DNA from: Halobacteria archaeon HArc-gm2
GTDB taxonomy: Archaea; Halobacteriota; Halobacteria; Halobacteriales; Haloarculaceae
Direction: 5' to 3'
Length of the DNA: 46,741 nucleotides
NCBI GenBank assembly: GCA_025517465.1
Contig: JAOPKE010000013.1
Coordinates: 1 to 46,741 of the forward strand
In this document: piece by piece, positions 19,704 to 28,213 of the stretch
Layout of the letters: each line of letters begins with the position of its first letter
Numbering within the stretch: position 1 is the stretch's first letter
The notes under the pieces: model-generated
Databases searched by the model: none
Told to the model about the DNA's origin: nothing
What the model saw: the letters and a program-made list of their open reading frames with translations, nothing else
Program-made: the position numbers and the translations under genes

Positions 19704-19762
19704 GGCCGCGTCGTCGAACGTCCCACTCTTAATGTGACGGTCAAAAGGCCAATCAGCAGGGA

Positions 19763-20209
19763 CTACGCGAGCGTCGTTTTGATCCGAGACACACCGTAGA
19801 TTCCAACGAGGATGGCAACTCGGCTCAGTAGATACACGATCGCGTACAGTACGCTCGTCACAGGGTGGTAGAAGAAGAGGACGAAGTACGTGCCGAACGT
19901 GATCGTAGTCCCAACGACTCTGGCCCCTGTCGAGTCGTTTAGTCTGTTAAAGTACTCACGGCGTTGAACGAGATACGGAACGCCTGCACCGAGGATACCT
20001 GCCGGGATAGACCCGAGTAGTGCGGCGAGAGTGGCCGACTCGGGAGTCGGGCCGAGTGGAGCAATCCGAGTCGCGGCGACGAGGTAAAACATCAATCCAA
20101 ACGCAATAGCGGTCAGTATCACCTGTACGATGCCCAAAACGAACGTCCTCGTCTCCGTGAGATCGACAGATTCGACACCAGACTGCCTCGGTGTAGTCGA
20201 AGGGGCCAT
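19763..20209 (-). CDS. Four-helix membrane protein of unknown function
   Basis: A 148-residue hydrophobic protein. After a polar N-terminus (about 20 residues) there are four likely membrane segments, near residues 24-47, 62-83, 97-113 and 118-138. YLVQRREYFNRLND is a charged loop between helices two and three. No transporter motif is recognised. Third codon positions are more A/T-rich than the flanking azlCD genes, hinting at different ancestry. It is convergent with the APH-fold kinase gene, 59 bases apart. The upstream 180 bases to azlD hold no gene. Confidence 0.7.
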   Translation of the reverse strand: MAPSTTPRQSGVESVDLTETRTFVLGIVQVILTAIAFGLMFYLVAATRIAPLGPTPESATLAALLGSIPAGILGAGVPYLVQRREYFNRLNDSTGARVVGTTITFGTYFVLFFYHPVTSVLYAIVYLLSRVAILVGIYGVSRIKTTLA

Positions 20210-20389
20210 TGCGTTCGTGTAAGACAGTGATCAGTAAATCCTTGGCATTTCTTTCAGCGTTGGCCCACTACAAACAGCAAGGATGGGAGTGATCTGGGTG
20301 TGAGCGATATGGCGGCTGTCGAAATTTCATAGATGAATCTCTCAAAGACAGCGACGAGGAATCGCGGGAACACCAACCAAAGGAACGGC

Positions 20390-20707
20390 TCAAACCAGCG
20401 CGAACGCCTGCCCCCTGAGCACCAGCACCGTCACGAACCCGACGATCAGTGACAGCAAGACGTTCTCTGTCTTGTACGCAACCACCAGCACCACCCCGGC
20501 AGCGACCCAGGTTGCGGGGTCGCCGTTCACCAGTCGCGGCGCCAGAATCGCCACGATGATCCCGCCTGGCAGCGCCTCCAGGCCGGCCTCCGTCCGCTCG
20601 GAGATCTCGACCCGGTCGAGCACCCACATGCCGCCGGCCTTGGTGACGTAGGTGGCCAGCGCCATCGCGAAGATGGTCGCCGTCGTCAGCGGGTCCAGAT
20701 CAATCAC
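20390..20707 (-). CDS. azlD: AzlD-type branched-chain amino acid export subunit
   Basis: A 105-residue membrane protein with three to four helices and the AzlD pattern: an opening ATIFAMALATYVTKAGGM, a GLEALPGGIIVAIL segment and a hydrophobic end. With AzlC it forms a small exporter for branched-chain amino acids or their analogues. The gene overlaps the 3' end of azlC by 8 bases on the same strand, so the two are co-translated. Length and partner agree with the family. Confidence 0.85.
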   Translation of the reverse strand: MIDLDPLTTATIFAMALATYVTKAGGMWVLDRVEISERTEAGLEALPGGIIVAILAPRLVNGDPATWVAAGVVLVVAYKTENVLLSLIVGFVTVLVLRGQAFALV

Positions 20708-21488
20708 GGCGTATCACCGCCACGGCGCTGGCGGCCAGGCCGCCCAGCAGGATGTACCACTCGCCGGGGAGGAAGCGAGCGCCAGCGAGTGCGACACCAG
20801 CGGCGACTATCCACGGCGCCAGCGAGCGCTTGCCCTCCCACAGGGTCACCGCCAGGACGAGGAAGACGGCGGTGAGCACGAAGTCGAACCCCCAGCGGGC
20901 GGGGTCCTCGACCACGCCGCCGACCGTCGCGCCGAGGATGGTCGCCGCGACCCAGAACGTCCAGATGGCGAGGCCGCTGCCCAGCAGGAACGCACCCTGG
21001 GTGCTGCCGGAGCGCAACTCCGCCATCGTCAGTGCCCAGTTCTCGTCGGCCATAAAGAAGAGGCTCCCGTAGGTCTCGCGCGGCGAGAGGTGGCGGAACC
21101 ACGGCCGCAGCGACGCGCCCATCAGCGCGTACCGGAGGTTGACGACGAACGTCGTGACGACCAGGGCGACGACGGGGACGGGGTACTCCCAGATCCCGAC
21201 CGCGACGACCTGGGCGGCGCCGGCGAGCACCGTCGCGCTCATCAGCGTCGCCTCGGCGGTGCTCAGGCCGGCCCGGCGGGCGAGGACGCCGAAGACGACG
21301 CCGTAGCCCGCGACGCCCAGCGCGATGGGGACGCAGGCGCGAAAGCCGTCGCGGACGCCGGCGAGCGAGAACGAGGGCGGGTCGTCTGTGTCCGGGCCCG
21401 ACGCGGCACTCTCGGCCGACACGGTACGCTCCGCCCGCGCGGTGCGCTCCGTCGGCACGGAACCGTCGTCGGGCCGCGACTCAGCCAT
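20700..21488 (-). CDS. azlC: AzlC-type branched-chain amino acid exporter
   Basis: A 262-residue membrane protein. The first 40 residues are a polar, Ser/Asp/Glu-rich extension not usual in bacterial AzlC. The core begins GFRACVPIALGVAGYGVVFG and has the family segments LMSATVLAGAAQ and LRYALMGASLRPWFRHLS, followed by FFMADENWALTM. About six or seven helices are expected. It is the large subunit of the AzlCD exporter, and azlD overlaps its 3' end. Bacterial homologues export branched-chain amino acids and give resistance to azaleucine. No local regulator is present: the divergent gene is an unrelated exported protein. Confidence 0.88.
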   Translation of the reverse strand: MAESRPDDGSVPTERTARAERTVSAESAASGPDTDDPPSFSLAGVRDGFRACVPIALGVAGYGVVFGVLARRAGLSTAEATLMSATVLAGAAQVVAVGIWEYPVPVVALVVTTFVVNLRYALMGASLRPWFRHLSPRETYGSLFFMADENWALTMAELRSGSTQGAFLLGSGLAIWTFWVAATILGATVGGVVEDPARWGFDFVLTAVFLVLAVTLWEGKRSLAPWIVAAGVALAGARFLPGEWYILLGGLAASAVAVIRRD

Positions 21489-21844
21489 CCTGCGACCTCC
21501 AGTCTGCGCGCATTCAGCTAGACGGATCGAGACGGTCGCGGGGTTTAGCCGCTATTGACGTTCGGTAGCAGTCCCCACGTTGGCGAGGCGACGAGGCGAT
21601 CCGGCGCGAGACGAGTCGGAACGAGTGGTAGTACGGGTCGGAGCTCGGTCGAGCAGGCCCGAGCACGGTCGAGCAGGGCGGAACCCGGAGGGAGCGAGCG
21701 GTCGCCCCGAAAGGGATCGACCGTGTGCTCGATAGTAGCGTTTATTGCCGTGGCAGTGACCATTCCCGTAAGACGAGTGCCACGTGAATCGTGACCGTGG
21801 CGGGCGGGCCGTGCGACGTGCCCGTCTGTGCCCTCCACACAACT
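21489..21844. other. Divergent intergenic region with a short tandem repeat
   Basis: This 356-base gap separates azlC from the divergent LolA-like gene. It has a 20-base imperfect tandem repeat (21641-21660 and 21661-21680) with the shared core CGGTCGAGCAGG. GTTTATT near 21739 is a possible TATA element for the plus strand, which would give a leader of about 75 bases. No gene is supported. Confidence 0.5.
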
Positions 21845-23053
21845 ATGGCAACCGAACGCCCACCCACCGAACGAGCCGTCCTCTTGGTCGCGGCGCTGGT
21901 CGCCCTCGCCGGCGTCGCCGGCAGCGCCTGGGTCGCCACCTCCGCGAGCGCGCCGGACAGTCCACAGTTCGACGACGACGTCGCCGACCAGTACGACGCC
22001 ATCCAGGGCGTCGAGGGTACCCGGACGACCACCATCGAGCGGAACGGGACCGTCGAGAGCACCCGGACGTACGCGGTCCAGTTGCGCCCCGACACCGGGG
22101 AGAAACGTCTCTCCCTCCTCGAAGGGCCCGACAGCAGGTTCGGCACGCGGGTGTCGAACGGCTCCGTGCTGTGGATCCACGATCGCGAGACGCCCAACGT
22201 GACCAGGATCGAACTCGACGACGACCGCGCGTCGACCCGTCGCGACACGATCGCGCGGCTGTTCGCCCGGCTGAACGCGACCTCTGGCGACGGGGAGACG
22301 CCGGCCGAACCGCCGACCGTCGAACCGCTTCCGGTCGTCCCCGAGTCCGCCGCCCAGTCCGGCGCCGCGGCGGGGGCCGGCGGTGGCCCCCTCACCGTCA
22401 GCTACGACGGGACCGACACCGTGGCGGACCGCGAGGTGTACGTCCTCCGCCTGACGCCGGTGAACGAATCGACCGACGCGAACTACGAGCAGACGCTGTG
22501 GCTGGACACGACGCACGCCTTCCCCCTGAAACAGCGGACCGCGTGGACCCACGAGGGCCAGCGGACGGTCATGACCACGACGTACACCGACGTCGCGTTC
22601 GACCCGGGACTCGACGACGACGCCTTCACTCCCGACATCCCCGAGAACGCGACCGTCGACAGCCCGGACACCGCCGCGACGACGACGTACCGGAGCGTCG
22701 GCGCGCTCATGGAGGCGTCGGACGTCGCCGTCCCCGACCCGGACGTCCCGCCGACCTACGAACTGACCTACGCCACGCAGACGAACGGTCGCGTCCAGGG
22801 CGTCGGGCTCCGGTACGCGAACCGGACCTCCGTCGTCAGCGTCGCGAAGTACAGTTTCACCTACGCTGACGGGGACGACGAGGGTGAGCTGACCATCGAC
22901 GGCCGGCCAGCCACGCTCACCACGGGCCAGCGGGTGTCGCTGTCGTGGAACTGCGAAGACTACCGCTACACCGTCCGGGGGACCGGCATCTCGGCGGACG
23001 CCGTCGTCGACATCGGCGAGTCGGTCGGCTGTCCCGGTGCCGGCGGGCGATAG
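21845..23053 (+). CDS. Exported LolA-like protein
   Basis: A 402-residue protein with a non-cleaved or Sec-type N-terminal hydrophobic segment (about residues 11-35, AVLLVAALVALAGVAGSAWV). The rest resembles the LolA/LppX beta-fold of lipoprotein carriers and the DUF2092 group: repeated strands such as RTTTIERNGTVESTRTYAVQ near 60 and VMTTTYTDVAFDPGLDDDAF near 240. The latter end-of-domain pattern is common in outer-membrane lipoprotein sorting relatives. Archaea have no outer membrane, so the ligand may be a lipid or lipoprotein at the cell surface; this is inference. ATG 21845 is preferred because it puts the hydrophobic segment near the N-terminus. Two Cys near the end (WNCED and VGCPG) could form a disulfide. 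Confidence 0.75.
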   Translation: MATERPPTERAVLLVAALVALAGVAGSAWVATSASAPDSPQFDDDVADQYDAIQGVEGTRTTTIERNGTVESTRTYAVQLRPDTGEKRLSLLEGPDSRFGTRVSNGSVLWIHDRETPNVTRIELDDDRASTRRDTIARLFARLNATSGDGETPAEPPTVEPLPVVPESAAQSGAAAGAGGGPLTVSYDGTDTVADREVYVLRLTPVNESTDANYEQTLWLDTTHAFPLKQRTAWTHEGQRTVMTTTYTDVAFDPGLDDDAFTPDIPENATVDSPDTAATTTYRSVGALMEASDVAVPDPDVPPTYELTYATQTNGRVQGVGLRYANRTSVVSVAKYSFTYADGDDEGELTIDGRPATLTTGQRVSLSWNCEDYRYTVRGTGISADAVVDIGESVGCPGAGGR

Positions 23054-23387
23054 CCCGGTCCCGGGCGGCGCGACGCCCGGGTGTCAGACGGTCGACTTCT
23101 GGGTCAGAAGTTCGGCGGGGCGTTATATTATCGACCCCGTCGTGGACTGATCTGCAGCGGCACCAGCACGTCCCCGTCGCCTGTCGACCCCAGATCCCCG
23201 CTGCACGCGGCCCAGCTGTCCCCGCTGGCGCCTCCCGAATCGAGTCAGCTGCCGTGACGGTACCGAACGCGTTGCCCACAGATGGTTCCCGTGATCACTC
23301 CTGTCGTCGGTCGACCGCTACGGCCCCCGGCCACGGCTGCGGGTCCGGCCCGGACCGGTAGCTTCCGACCCGGAAGCCGAGAGAACC
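23054..23387. other. Intergenic region with a strong hairpin and a TATA-like site
   Basis: Six bases after the LolA-like stop lies a perfect hairpin: CCCGGGC (23060-23066) pairs with GCCCGGG (23075-23081). TTATATTAT near 23121-23129 is a good TATA box by sequence, but no start codon of a supported gene sits 25-35 bases downstream. A short RNA or a long leader for the HTH gene is possible. The rest is G/C-rich and featureless. Confidence 0.45.
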
Positions 23388-23395
23388 TTTTATTT
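23388..23395 (+). promoter_or_regulatory. TATA box of the HTH-DUF7521 pair
   Basis: TTTTATTT is centred about 29 bases before GTG 23420. The spacing fits a leaderless transcript and decides the choice of that GTG over upstream starts. Confidence 0.6.
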
Positions 23396-23419
23396 CGCGC
23401 GGCGTCGTTGGGTACCGAC

Positions 23420-23791
23420 GTGAGCGAGGACGTGGCGCTGGGCGAGCTCCTGGACCTTCTCAGCGACGACTACGCCCGGGCCATCCTCGCAGTGACGAGT
23501 GTGCGACCGATGTCAGCCAAACAGATAGCCGAGGAGTGTGACATGTCCCAGCCGACGGTCTACCGACGGGCCCAGCGGTTGACGGAGTTCGAACTCCTCG
23601 AGGAACAGACCCACGTCAGGACGGGCGGGAACGACTACAACGTCTACGCGGCGACGCTCTCGGAGTTTTCCATGCAACTGGCCGAGGGCTCTTTCGAGGC
23701 CACCGTCGAGTCCTCGCCCCCGCCCGCGTTCCCTGGCGACACCGAAGACGACACCGCGGACAGATTCACCAAGATGTGGGAGAACCTCTGA
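23420..23791 (+). CDS. ArsR-like winged-helix transcription regulator
   Basis: A 123-residue regulator starting at GTG 23420, with TATA spacing that fits a leaderless mRNA. Residues about 8-75 are a winged helix: LLDLLSDDYARAILAVT, then MSAKQIAEECDMSQPTVYRR as the recognition unit, then a wing ending in GGNDYNVYAA. The C-terminus is acidic and disordered. It is followed by a small membrane protein of the DUF7521 type one base after its stop codon, a pairing seen repeatedly in Halobacteria. The membrane partner may signal to the regulator, but ligand and targets are unknown. Confidence 0.85.
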   Translation: MSEDVALGELLDLLSDDYARAILAVTSVRPMSAKQIAEECDMSQPTVYRRAQRLTEFELLEEQTHVRTGGNDYNVYAATLSEFSMQLAEGSFEATVESSPPPAFPGDTEDDTADRFTKMWENL

Positions 23792-23792
23792 T

Positions 23793-24104
23793 ATGGTCGG
23801 AATAGCCACCGCAGTTCAGTGGTTCGTCCTCGCGCTGGCCTTCGGGTCGACGGTCGTCGGCGGCTACGTCGGCTACCAGGCCTACCGCGGCTACCGCCGC
23901 CACCACAGCCGGACGATGCAGTACCTCTCGGTCGGCCTCTTTCTCCTGACGGCGGTGGCCTTCTCCACCGCGTTCGTCGGTTCGCTGCTCCTCCGACAGG
24001 GCGTCCTGCCGGAATCACTCCAGCAGTCGCTCACACTCCTGACGCGGACGTTCCAGTTCGTGGGCGTGCTGTTCATCGCGTACTCGCTCCACCGGAGAGG
24101 GTGA
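23793..24104 (+). CDS. DUF7521-type three-helix membrane protein
   Basis: A 103-residue membrane protein with three helices near residues 5-30, 44-66 and 78-98. A basic loop YQAYRGYRRHHSRTMQYLSVG follows the first helix. It begins one base after the stop codon of the HTH regulator, so the two are co-translated. The family has no established function. Its constant pairing with a winged-helix protein suggests a membrane sensor or anti-regulator. Confidence 0.8.
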   Translation: MVGIATAVQWFVLALAFGSTVVGGYVGYQAYRGYRRHHSRTMQYLSVGLFLLTAVAFSTAFVGSLLLRQGVLPESLQQSLTLLTRTFQFVGVLFIAYSLHRRG

Positions 24105-24251
24105 GCCTTGGTTCGTGGACAGCTCCCAGTCACGCCCCAGTGCAACCTCCAGCGAGTGATGAGTTCGGGCACTGTGTGGACAGTACAGATCAGCTACGTA
24201 TCGATCAGGGGGTGTCCACGTTCCAGTAGAGAGCATGAAAACGAACACGTC

Positions 24252-24645
24252 GAAAGCCCTCGGTGCGCTCGGCGCGCCCTGTGCGAGATATCCTCGCTCC
24301 TCCGTCGCTCGGATAGGGCCCGCGCAGGCCACGCGACCGCACCTCGCCCTTTCATTCCGCCAGGGTCAACCTCGCTCGCGCGATAAAACGCGCTCGCGAT
24401 TGACTCCCCACCCCTCCCCGAATTCGGCGCGTCCGCGCCGAATCACGCTTCCTGACTGCTCCGCAACCGCACGGCGGTCGGCCGGGAGCGCGTTTCATCG
24501 CGCGACCAGGGGAAGGGCAGGGCTGTGGTGCTGACCTGGAGGACTGAAAGGGCGAGGCGCGGTCCGGGAACCCCGGACCTTCAAGTACCGCAGCGGAGCG
24601 AGGAGCGCAGGAGGTCCGCGGGACCGGAGCGCGCCGAGGGCTTTC
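24252..24645. repeat. Nested inverted-repeat element, copy 2
   Basis: Outer arms are GAAAGCCCTCGGTGCGCT (24252-24269) and AGCGCGCCGAGGGCTTTC (24628-24645). Inner arms are at 24342-24363 and 24536-24557, with inner right arm identical to copy 1. Spacing between outer and inner arms is 72 and 70 bases, against 78 and 68 in copy 1. The core is 172 bases, shorter than in copy 1, and shares 35 identical bases with it. A further outer-arm fragment is at 24678-24695. The element lies in the gap between a membrane-protein gene and a convergent reductase gene. No gene is supported from 24105 to 25025. Confidence 0.8.
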
Positions 24646-24905
24646 TGGGTGTTGGCGGTCGCGGTTCCGACTCATGAGAGCGGGCCGAGGGCTTTCTGGT
24701 TCTTGTTGTCGATGTTCGTTTCACCAACCCAGAAGATCCACCCACTCACTACACACCCCACATCGACCAGGAGGTTCAGACGAACGTCTATCTGAAGAAT
24801 CGAAGCAGAGCAGGCGCTCCCGAAATCGTCAGGTAGCACAAAAGCGAAAGGTGAGACGGGATAGGGTCGTTCCCAGCCGTCTCGTCGCCCTGAATTGGTC
24901 CCCGC

Positions 24906-24936
24906 TGACGCTCCGGCCCTCCAAGACGGAGCGTCA
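24906..24936. repeat. Perfect 10-bp hairpin, possible IS200/IS605 right end
   Basis: TGACGCTCCG (24906-24915) pairs perfectly with CGGAGCGTCA (24927-24936) around an 11-base loop. It resembles the hairpin at 13-34 in its TGAC start and AAGA loop end. It may mark the decayed end of a TnpB-type element, with no transposase left, or act as a terminator for the convergent reductase gene whose 3' end is 90 bases away. Confidence 0.45.
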
Positions 24937-25025
24937 AGTGAAAACCCACCGGCAATGGATATAAGAGTTGTGGCATTTCCCGAGCGGTCGGACCAGCCAG
25001 CGGTCACTATCGTGGACGGATCCAA

Positions 25026-26111
25026 TCAGGAACGTGACAGGAGCGCTTTCAACTGGTCGGTCGAGAAGACGGACGTCGGCCGGTCCATGTGGACGCCGAT
25101 CTCCCCCTCGAAGGCCTTCATCCCGACGCGCTGGAGGAGTTCGGGGAAGGAGTAGCCCGCGCGGACGGCGTGGCCAAGGCGTATCTCGTTGCGGAGGTCG
25201 TCGCGCCACGCCGTCTCGTAGTCGGCCAGCGTCGCGGGGTCGTCGGGGTCGATGGTGCGCGCGGCGTGGTCGGCGGCGGTCATGCCGTAGAGGATGCCGC
25301 CGCCGGTGAAGGGCTTGGTCTGGGCGGCGGCGTCGCCGATCAGGAAGGAGCGCTGGCCGGTCACGCTGTCCGGCGGGCCGATGGGGATGAGCCCCGAACA
25401 CCGGTTCTCCGTGTCGGCGCCGTACTCCGCGGTCAGGGCGTCGAAGCGTTCCGTGACGTCGTCGTTCGGGCCCATCGCCAGGCCGTACTCGACGCCGGCC
25501 TCGCCCCGCGGGATGCGCCAGGCGAAGAACTCCGGCACTGTGAGGTGGACGTCGACGAACTCGCCGTGGTCTGGCTCGGGGTCGAAGCCGAGCACGCCGT
25601 GGAGCAACTCGTCGGGCTCGGGCAGGTCGAGTTCGCGCCGGACGCGGGAGTTCGGGCCGTCACAGCCCGCGACCATCCTGGCCTCGTGCGTCTCGACGCC
25701 GTCGGGGCCGCGGACCTCGACGCTCACGCGGTCAGGGTGTTCCTCGACGCCGACGACGGTGTGGTCCTCGCGGAGGTCGACGCCCGCGTCGCGGGCCGCC
25801 TCTGCGAGGACCCCGTCCAGACCGACGCGGTCGATGACGTTGGAGACTGGCTCTTCTTTGTAGAATGGGTGGGCCTCGCTGTCGGCACCGCCGAGGTGGA
25901 ACCGCGCGCCGTACACCTCGTTCTGGAGCAACTCCTCGCGAGCGCCCTCGGGCGTGTACTCCCAGATGTCGGTGCTCACGTGGCCGGAGCAGGCCAGTGG
26001 CTCGCCGACGGTGCCCTGCTCGAAGGCGAGGACGTCGTGACCGGCCTCGCTGGCCCGGCGGGCGAACCGGGAACCGGCGGGGCCGCAGCCGACGACGACG
26101 AAATCGTGCAT
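25026..26111 (-). CDS. Geranylgeranyl-reductase-family flavoprotein
   Basis: A 361-residue FAD-dependent oxidoreductase. The N-terminal dinucleotide fold is FVVVGCGPAGSRFARRASEAG, followed by VLAFEQG. A second FAD motif, SFLIGDAAAQTKPFTGGGI near residue 265, is the GDAA-x-x-x-P-x-x-GGGI pattern of the family. Members saturate the geranylgeranyl chains of archaeal ether lipids, or act on related isoprenoids such as menaquinone side chains. Length is slightly short for the main lipid reductase, so this may be a paralogue. ATG 26111 puts the FAD motif at residue 3, as usual. The gene overlaps nothing and lies 94 bases from an Asp-box protein gene in the same direction. Confidence 0.87.
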   Translation of the reverse strand: MHDFVVVGCGPAGSRFARRASEAGHDVLAFEQGTVGEPLACSGHVSTDIWEYTPEGAREELLQNEVYGARFHLGGADSEAHPFYKEEPVSNVIDRVGLDGVLAEAARDAGVDLREDHTVVGVEEHPDRVSVEVRGPDGVETHEARMVAGCDGPNSRVRRELDLPEPDELLHGVLGFDPEPDHGEFVDVHLTVPEFFAWRIPRGEAGVEYGLAMGPNDDVTERFDALTAEYGADTENRCSGLIPIGPPDSVTGQRSFLIGDAAAQTKPFTGGGILYGMTAADHAARTIDPDDPATLADYETAWRDDLRNEIRLGHAVRAGYSFPELLQRVGMKAFEGEIGVHMDRPTSVFSTDQLKALLSRS

Positions 26112-26205
26112 GTGCGAGACGTCGCGGCGACGGCCCAAATACCTTCTCCGTCGCGGCGCGAGTCGGCAGCGCCACTGTCGGGTAGCGCGGGAAGCGAGCG
26201 GCGCC

Positions 26206-27186
26206 TCAGCCGACGACGGCGAGTCCGCTGGGCACCTGGTGGCGGTACTCGCTCGGCCACGAGAGCGTGCACAGCTCCCACCCCCAGCCGTCGCCGCTGT
26301 GGTAGAGCCCCTGGTTCGTCAGCGCGTAGAAGCCGGTGGCGTGCGCGTCGAGGACGGCGCGGGCTATCCCCTCCGGCCCGGGGAGGCCGTCCATCGCCTG
26401 CTCCCAGGCACCAGAATCGCTCCGCTGATAGACGTACGACGTGCCGTCGGGGTCGTGGGCGGCGTAGGCGCCGCTGGCCGCGGACACCACGACCGCGTCG
26501 GGGTCGGCGGGGTCCACTGCGAGCCCCCAGACGTAGCGGTGGTCGAGACCGTCCTGCGGGTAGCTCCAGGTGTCGCCGCCGTCGGTGGACTCGGCGTAGC
26601 CGTCGCCCGCGGCGGTGTACACTCGCCCCGGCGCGTCCGGATGGGTCCGGAGGGTGTGGTTGTCCCGTCGGCCGCCCTGCGGGTGGTCCTGCCACGTCTC
26701 GCCGGCGTCGTCGGTCCGGACGAGCGCGCCGGCCTCGATGGCGACGTAGAGCCGGTCCGGGTCGTCGGGGTCGACGACGATCCACCGGACGTGGTGGGTG
26801 TCCGGCCGGGGCGGAAACGACCACCGCTCGGCGGAGGGCAAGTCGGCCAGGCCGGGGCGCTCCTCCCACGACTCGCCGCCGTCGGTCGACCGATAGACGC
26901 GGGATGGCTCCGTCCCGACCCAGACTGTCTCGGGGTCGTGGGGGCTGACGGTGACCGCCGTCACGCGGTCGCCGATGTGCAGGCTCGTCTCCCACGCGTC
27001 CCCGCCGTCGGTCGAGCGCTGGAGTCCCTCGCCGACGGTGCCGACGAACACCCGGTCGGCGGCACCGGTAGCGCTCGCAACGCACTCCAGGTCGTTGGTG
27101 ACGAGCCGTTCGTGCTCGAGCCACTCCTCACCCTCGCCGTCGATGACGAGCAACCGGTCGTCGAGGGCCGCGTAGATGGTGGGCAT
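26206..27186 (-). CDS. Asp-box (BNR) beta-propeller protein
   Basis: A 326-residue beta-propeller. Four Asp-box motifs are seen: STDGGDAWE, STDGGESWE, TDDAGETWQ and STDGGDTWS, each with the S/T-x-D-x-G-x-x-W pattern and spaced by a blade. Such proteins include sialidases and photosystem-assembly-type propellers, but the Arg triad of a sialidase is not evident, so no enzymatic role is claimed. There is no signal peptide from ATG 27186, which gives an N-terminus MPTIYAALDDRLLVID that is already a blade strand. It probably acts in the cytosol as a binding scaffold. The longer reading from 27273 adds unsupported sequence. Confidence 0.82.
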   Translation of the reverse strand: MPTIYAALDDRLLVIDGEGEEWLEHERLVTNDLECVASATGAADRVFVGTVGEGLQRSTDGGDAWETSLHIGDRVTAVTVSPHDPETVWVGTEPSRVYRSTDGGESWEERPGLADLPSAERWSFPPRPDTHHVRWIVVDPDDPDRLYVAIEAGALVRTDDAGETWQDHPQGGRRDNHTLRTHPDAPGRVYTAAGDGYAESTDGGDTWSYPQDGLDHRYVWGLAVDPADPDAVVVSAASGAYAAHDPDGTSYVYQRSDSGAWEQAMDGLPGPEGIARAVLDAHATGFYALTNQGLYHSGDGWGWELCTLSWPSEYRHQVPSGLAVVG

Positions 27187-27279
27187 GTGCTCCTGTAGGC
27201 GGGCTGCGATAAAGTGTGTTGGGCGGTCACACTCAATTCGCAAGTCAGTGACTCCGCGGGACGTTCGCCGCAACCCCGA

Positions 27280-28086
27280 TTACAGCGACGCACGGAGGCA
27301 GATCGATTCGGACGGATAGTCAGTTCCGGCGTCGCCCCCGGAGGAAACAGCCGTTTCGGCGCCCTCGCGCGCTGGTTCCACGACGGCTTCGAGCGTGAAC
27401 CCGGCGTCCAGGAGCGGCGTCAGGAGGTCCGCGACGGAACGACGGTAATAGGTCGCTCGATTGGCCACCGCGTCGGGGTTCCACGCGACGTCGAACCGCT
27501 CGGTCTCGGTGTAGTTCGGCGCGCCCGGGGGAGTCTGCAGGTCCGCTTCGAGGTCGGCCTGCGCGTCCGAGGTCGGATACTCGCCGTCCCGGACGACCAC
27601 GTAGTCGTGGACCGGGTTGTGCGTCGAGACGACGAGGTGCCCGCCGTCGACGAGGATCCGTGCGAACTCGGCGAGCGGCGTGGTCAGGTCCGGCAGGTGT
27701 GAGAAGACGTGCTGGCAGAGCACGACGTCGACGCTGGCGGGTTCGAGGACGTCGAGTGATTGACTGAGGTCCGCTTCGACGAACGTCGCGTCGGGGACCC
27801 GCGCTCTCGCCTCGCTCAGCATCTCGTCACTGACGTCGACGCCGACCACGTCGGCGCCGCGTTCGTCGAGCACCTCGGCGTAGACGCCCGCGCCACACCC
27901 CGCGTCGAGGACGCGCGTCTCGCTCAGGTCGGGGAGCATTCTGTCGAGGGTCGGCCAGAGCGCCTCCGTTCGCTCGGGGGCGTCGACTATCTCTGCCCAG
28001 TGCTCGGCGAGGTCGTCGTAGTGGTCGGCGATTCGGGCATCTGATTCGTTCACGAGAAAATATCGAAGTGGATCGGTATTACGCAT
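27280..28086 (-). CDS. Class I SAM-dependent methyltransferase
   Basis: A 268-residue methyltransferase of the Rossmann type. Motif I is VLDAGCGAGVYAEVL near residue 62, followed by VVGVDVSDEMLSEAR (motif post I) and VDVVLCQHVFSHLPD (motif IV region). A C-terminal lid follows. It transfers a methyl group from S-adenosylmethionine to an unknown small molecule; the closest type by pattern is the UbiE/COQ5 or generic methyltransferase-11 group. ATG 28086 is chosen because it starts directly before YFLVNESDARIADHYDDLA, the usual opening. Upstream sequence to 28469 is non-coding and carries a repeat. Neighbours do not point to a pathway. Confidence 0.85.
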   Translation of the reverse strand: MRNTDPLRYFLVNESDARIADHYDDLAEHWAEIVDAPERTEALWPTLDRMLPDLSETRVLDAGCGAGVYAEVLDERGADVVGVDVSDEMLSEARARVPDATFVEADLSQSLDVLEPASVDVVLCQHVFSHLPDLTTPLAEFARILVDGGHLVVSTHNPVHDYVVVRDGEYPTSDAQADLEADLQTPPGAPNYTETERFDVAWNPDAVANRATYYRRSVADLLTPLLDAGFTLEAVVEPAREGAETAVSSGGDAGTDYPSESICLRASL

Positions 28087-28213
28087 TTTTGACGAGAGTA
28101 TCGACTGTTTCTCTTGTGTCGACCGTGACCATAGTCCGATTATTTCGACGACGAACACGTCCAACGAACTCGGTCCGTGCGCACATCCCCCCATCGCATT
28201 CTTACTGGACTTC

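Noticed and set aside
23060-23081. Intrinsic terminator
   Set aside because: The hairpin has no following T-run, and archaeal terminators do not need hairpins; listed only as structure.
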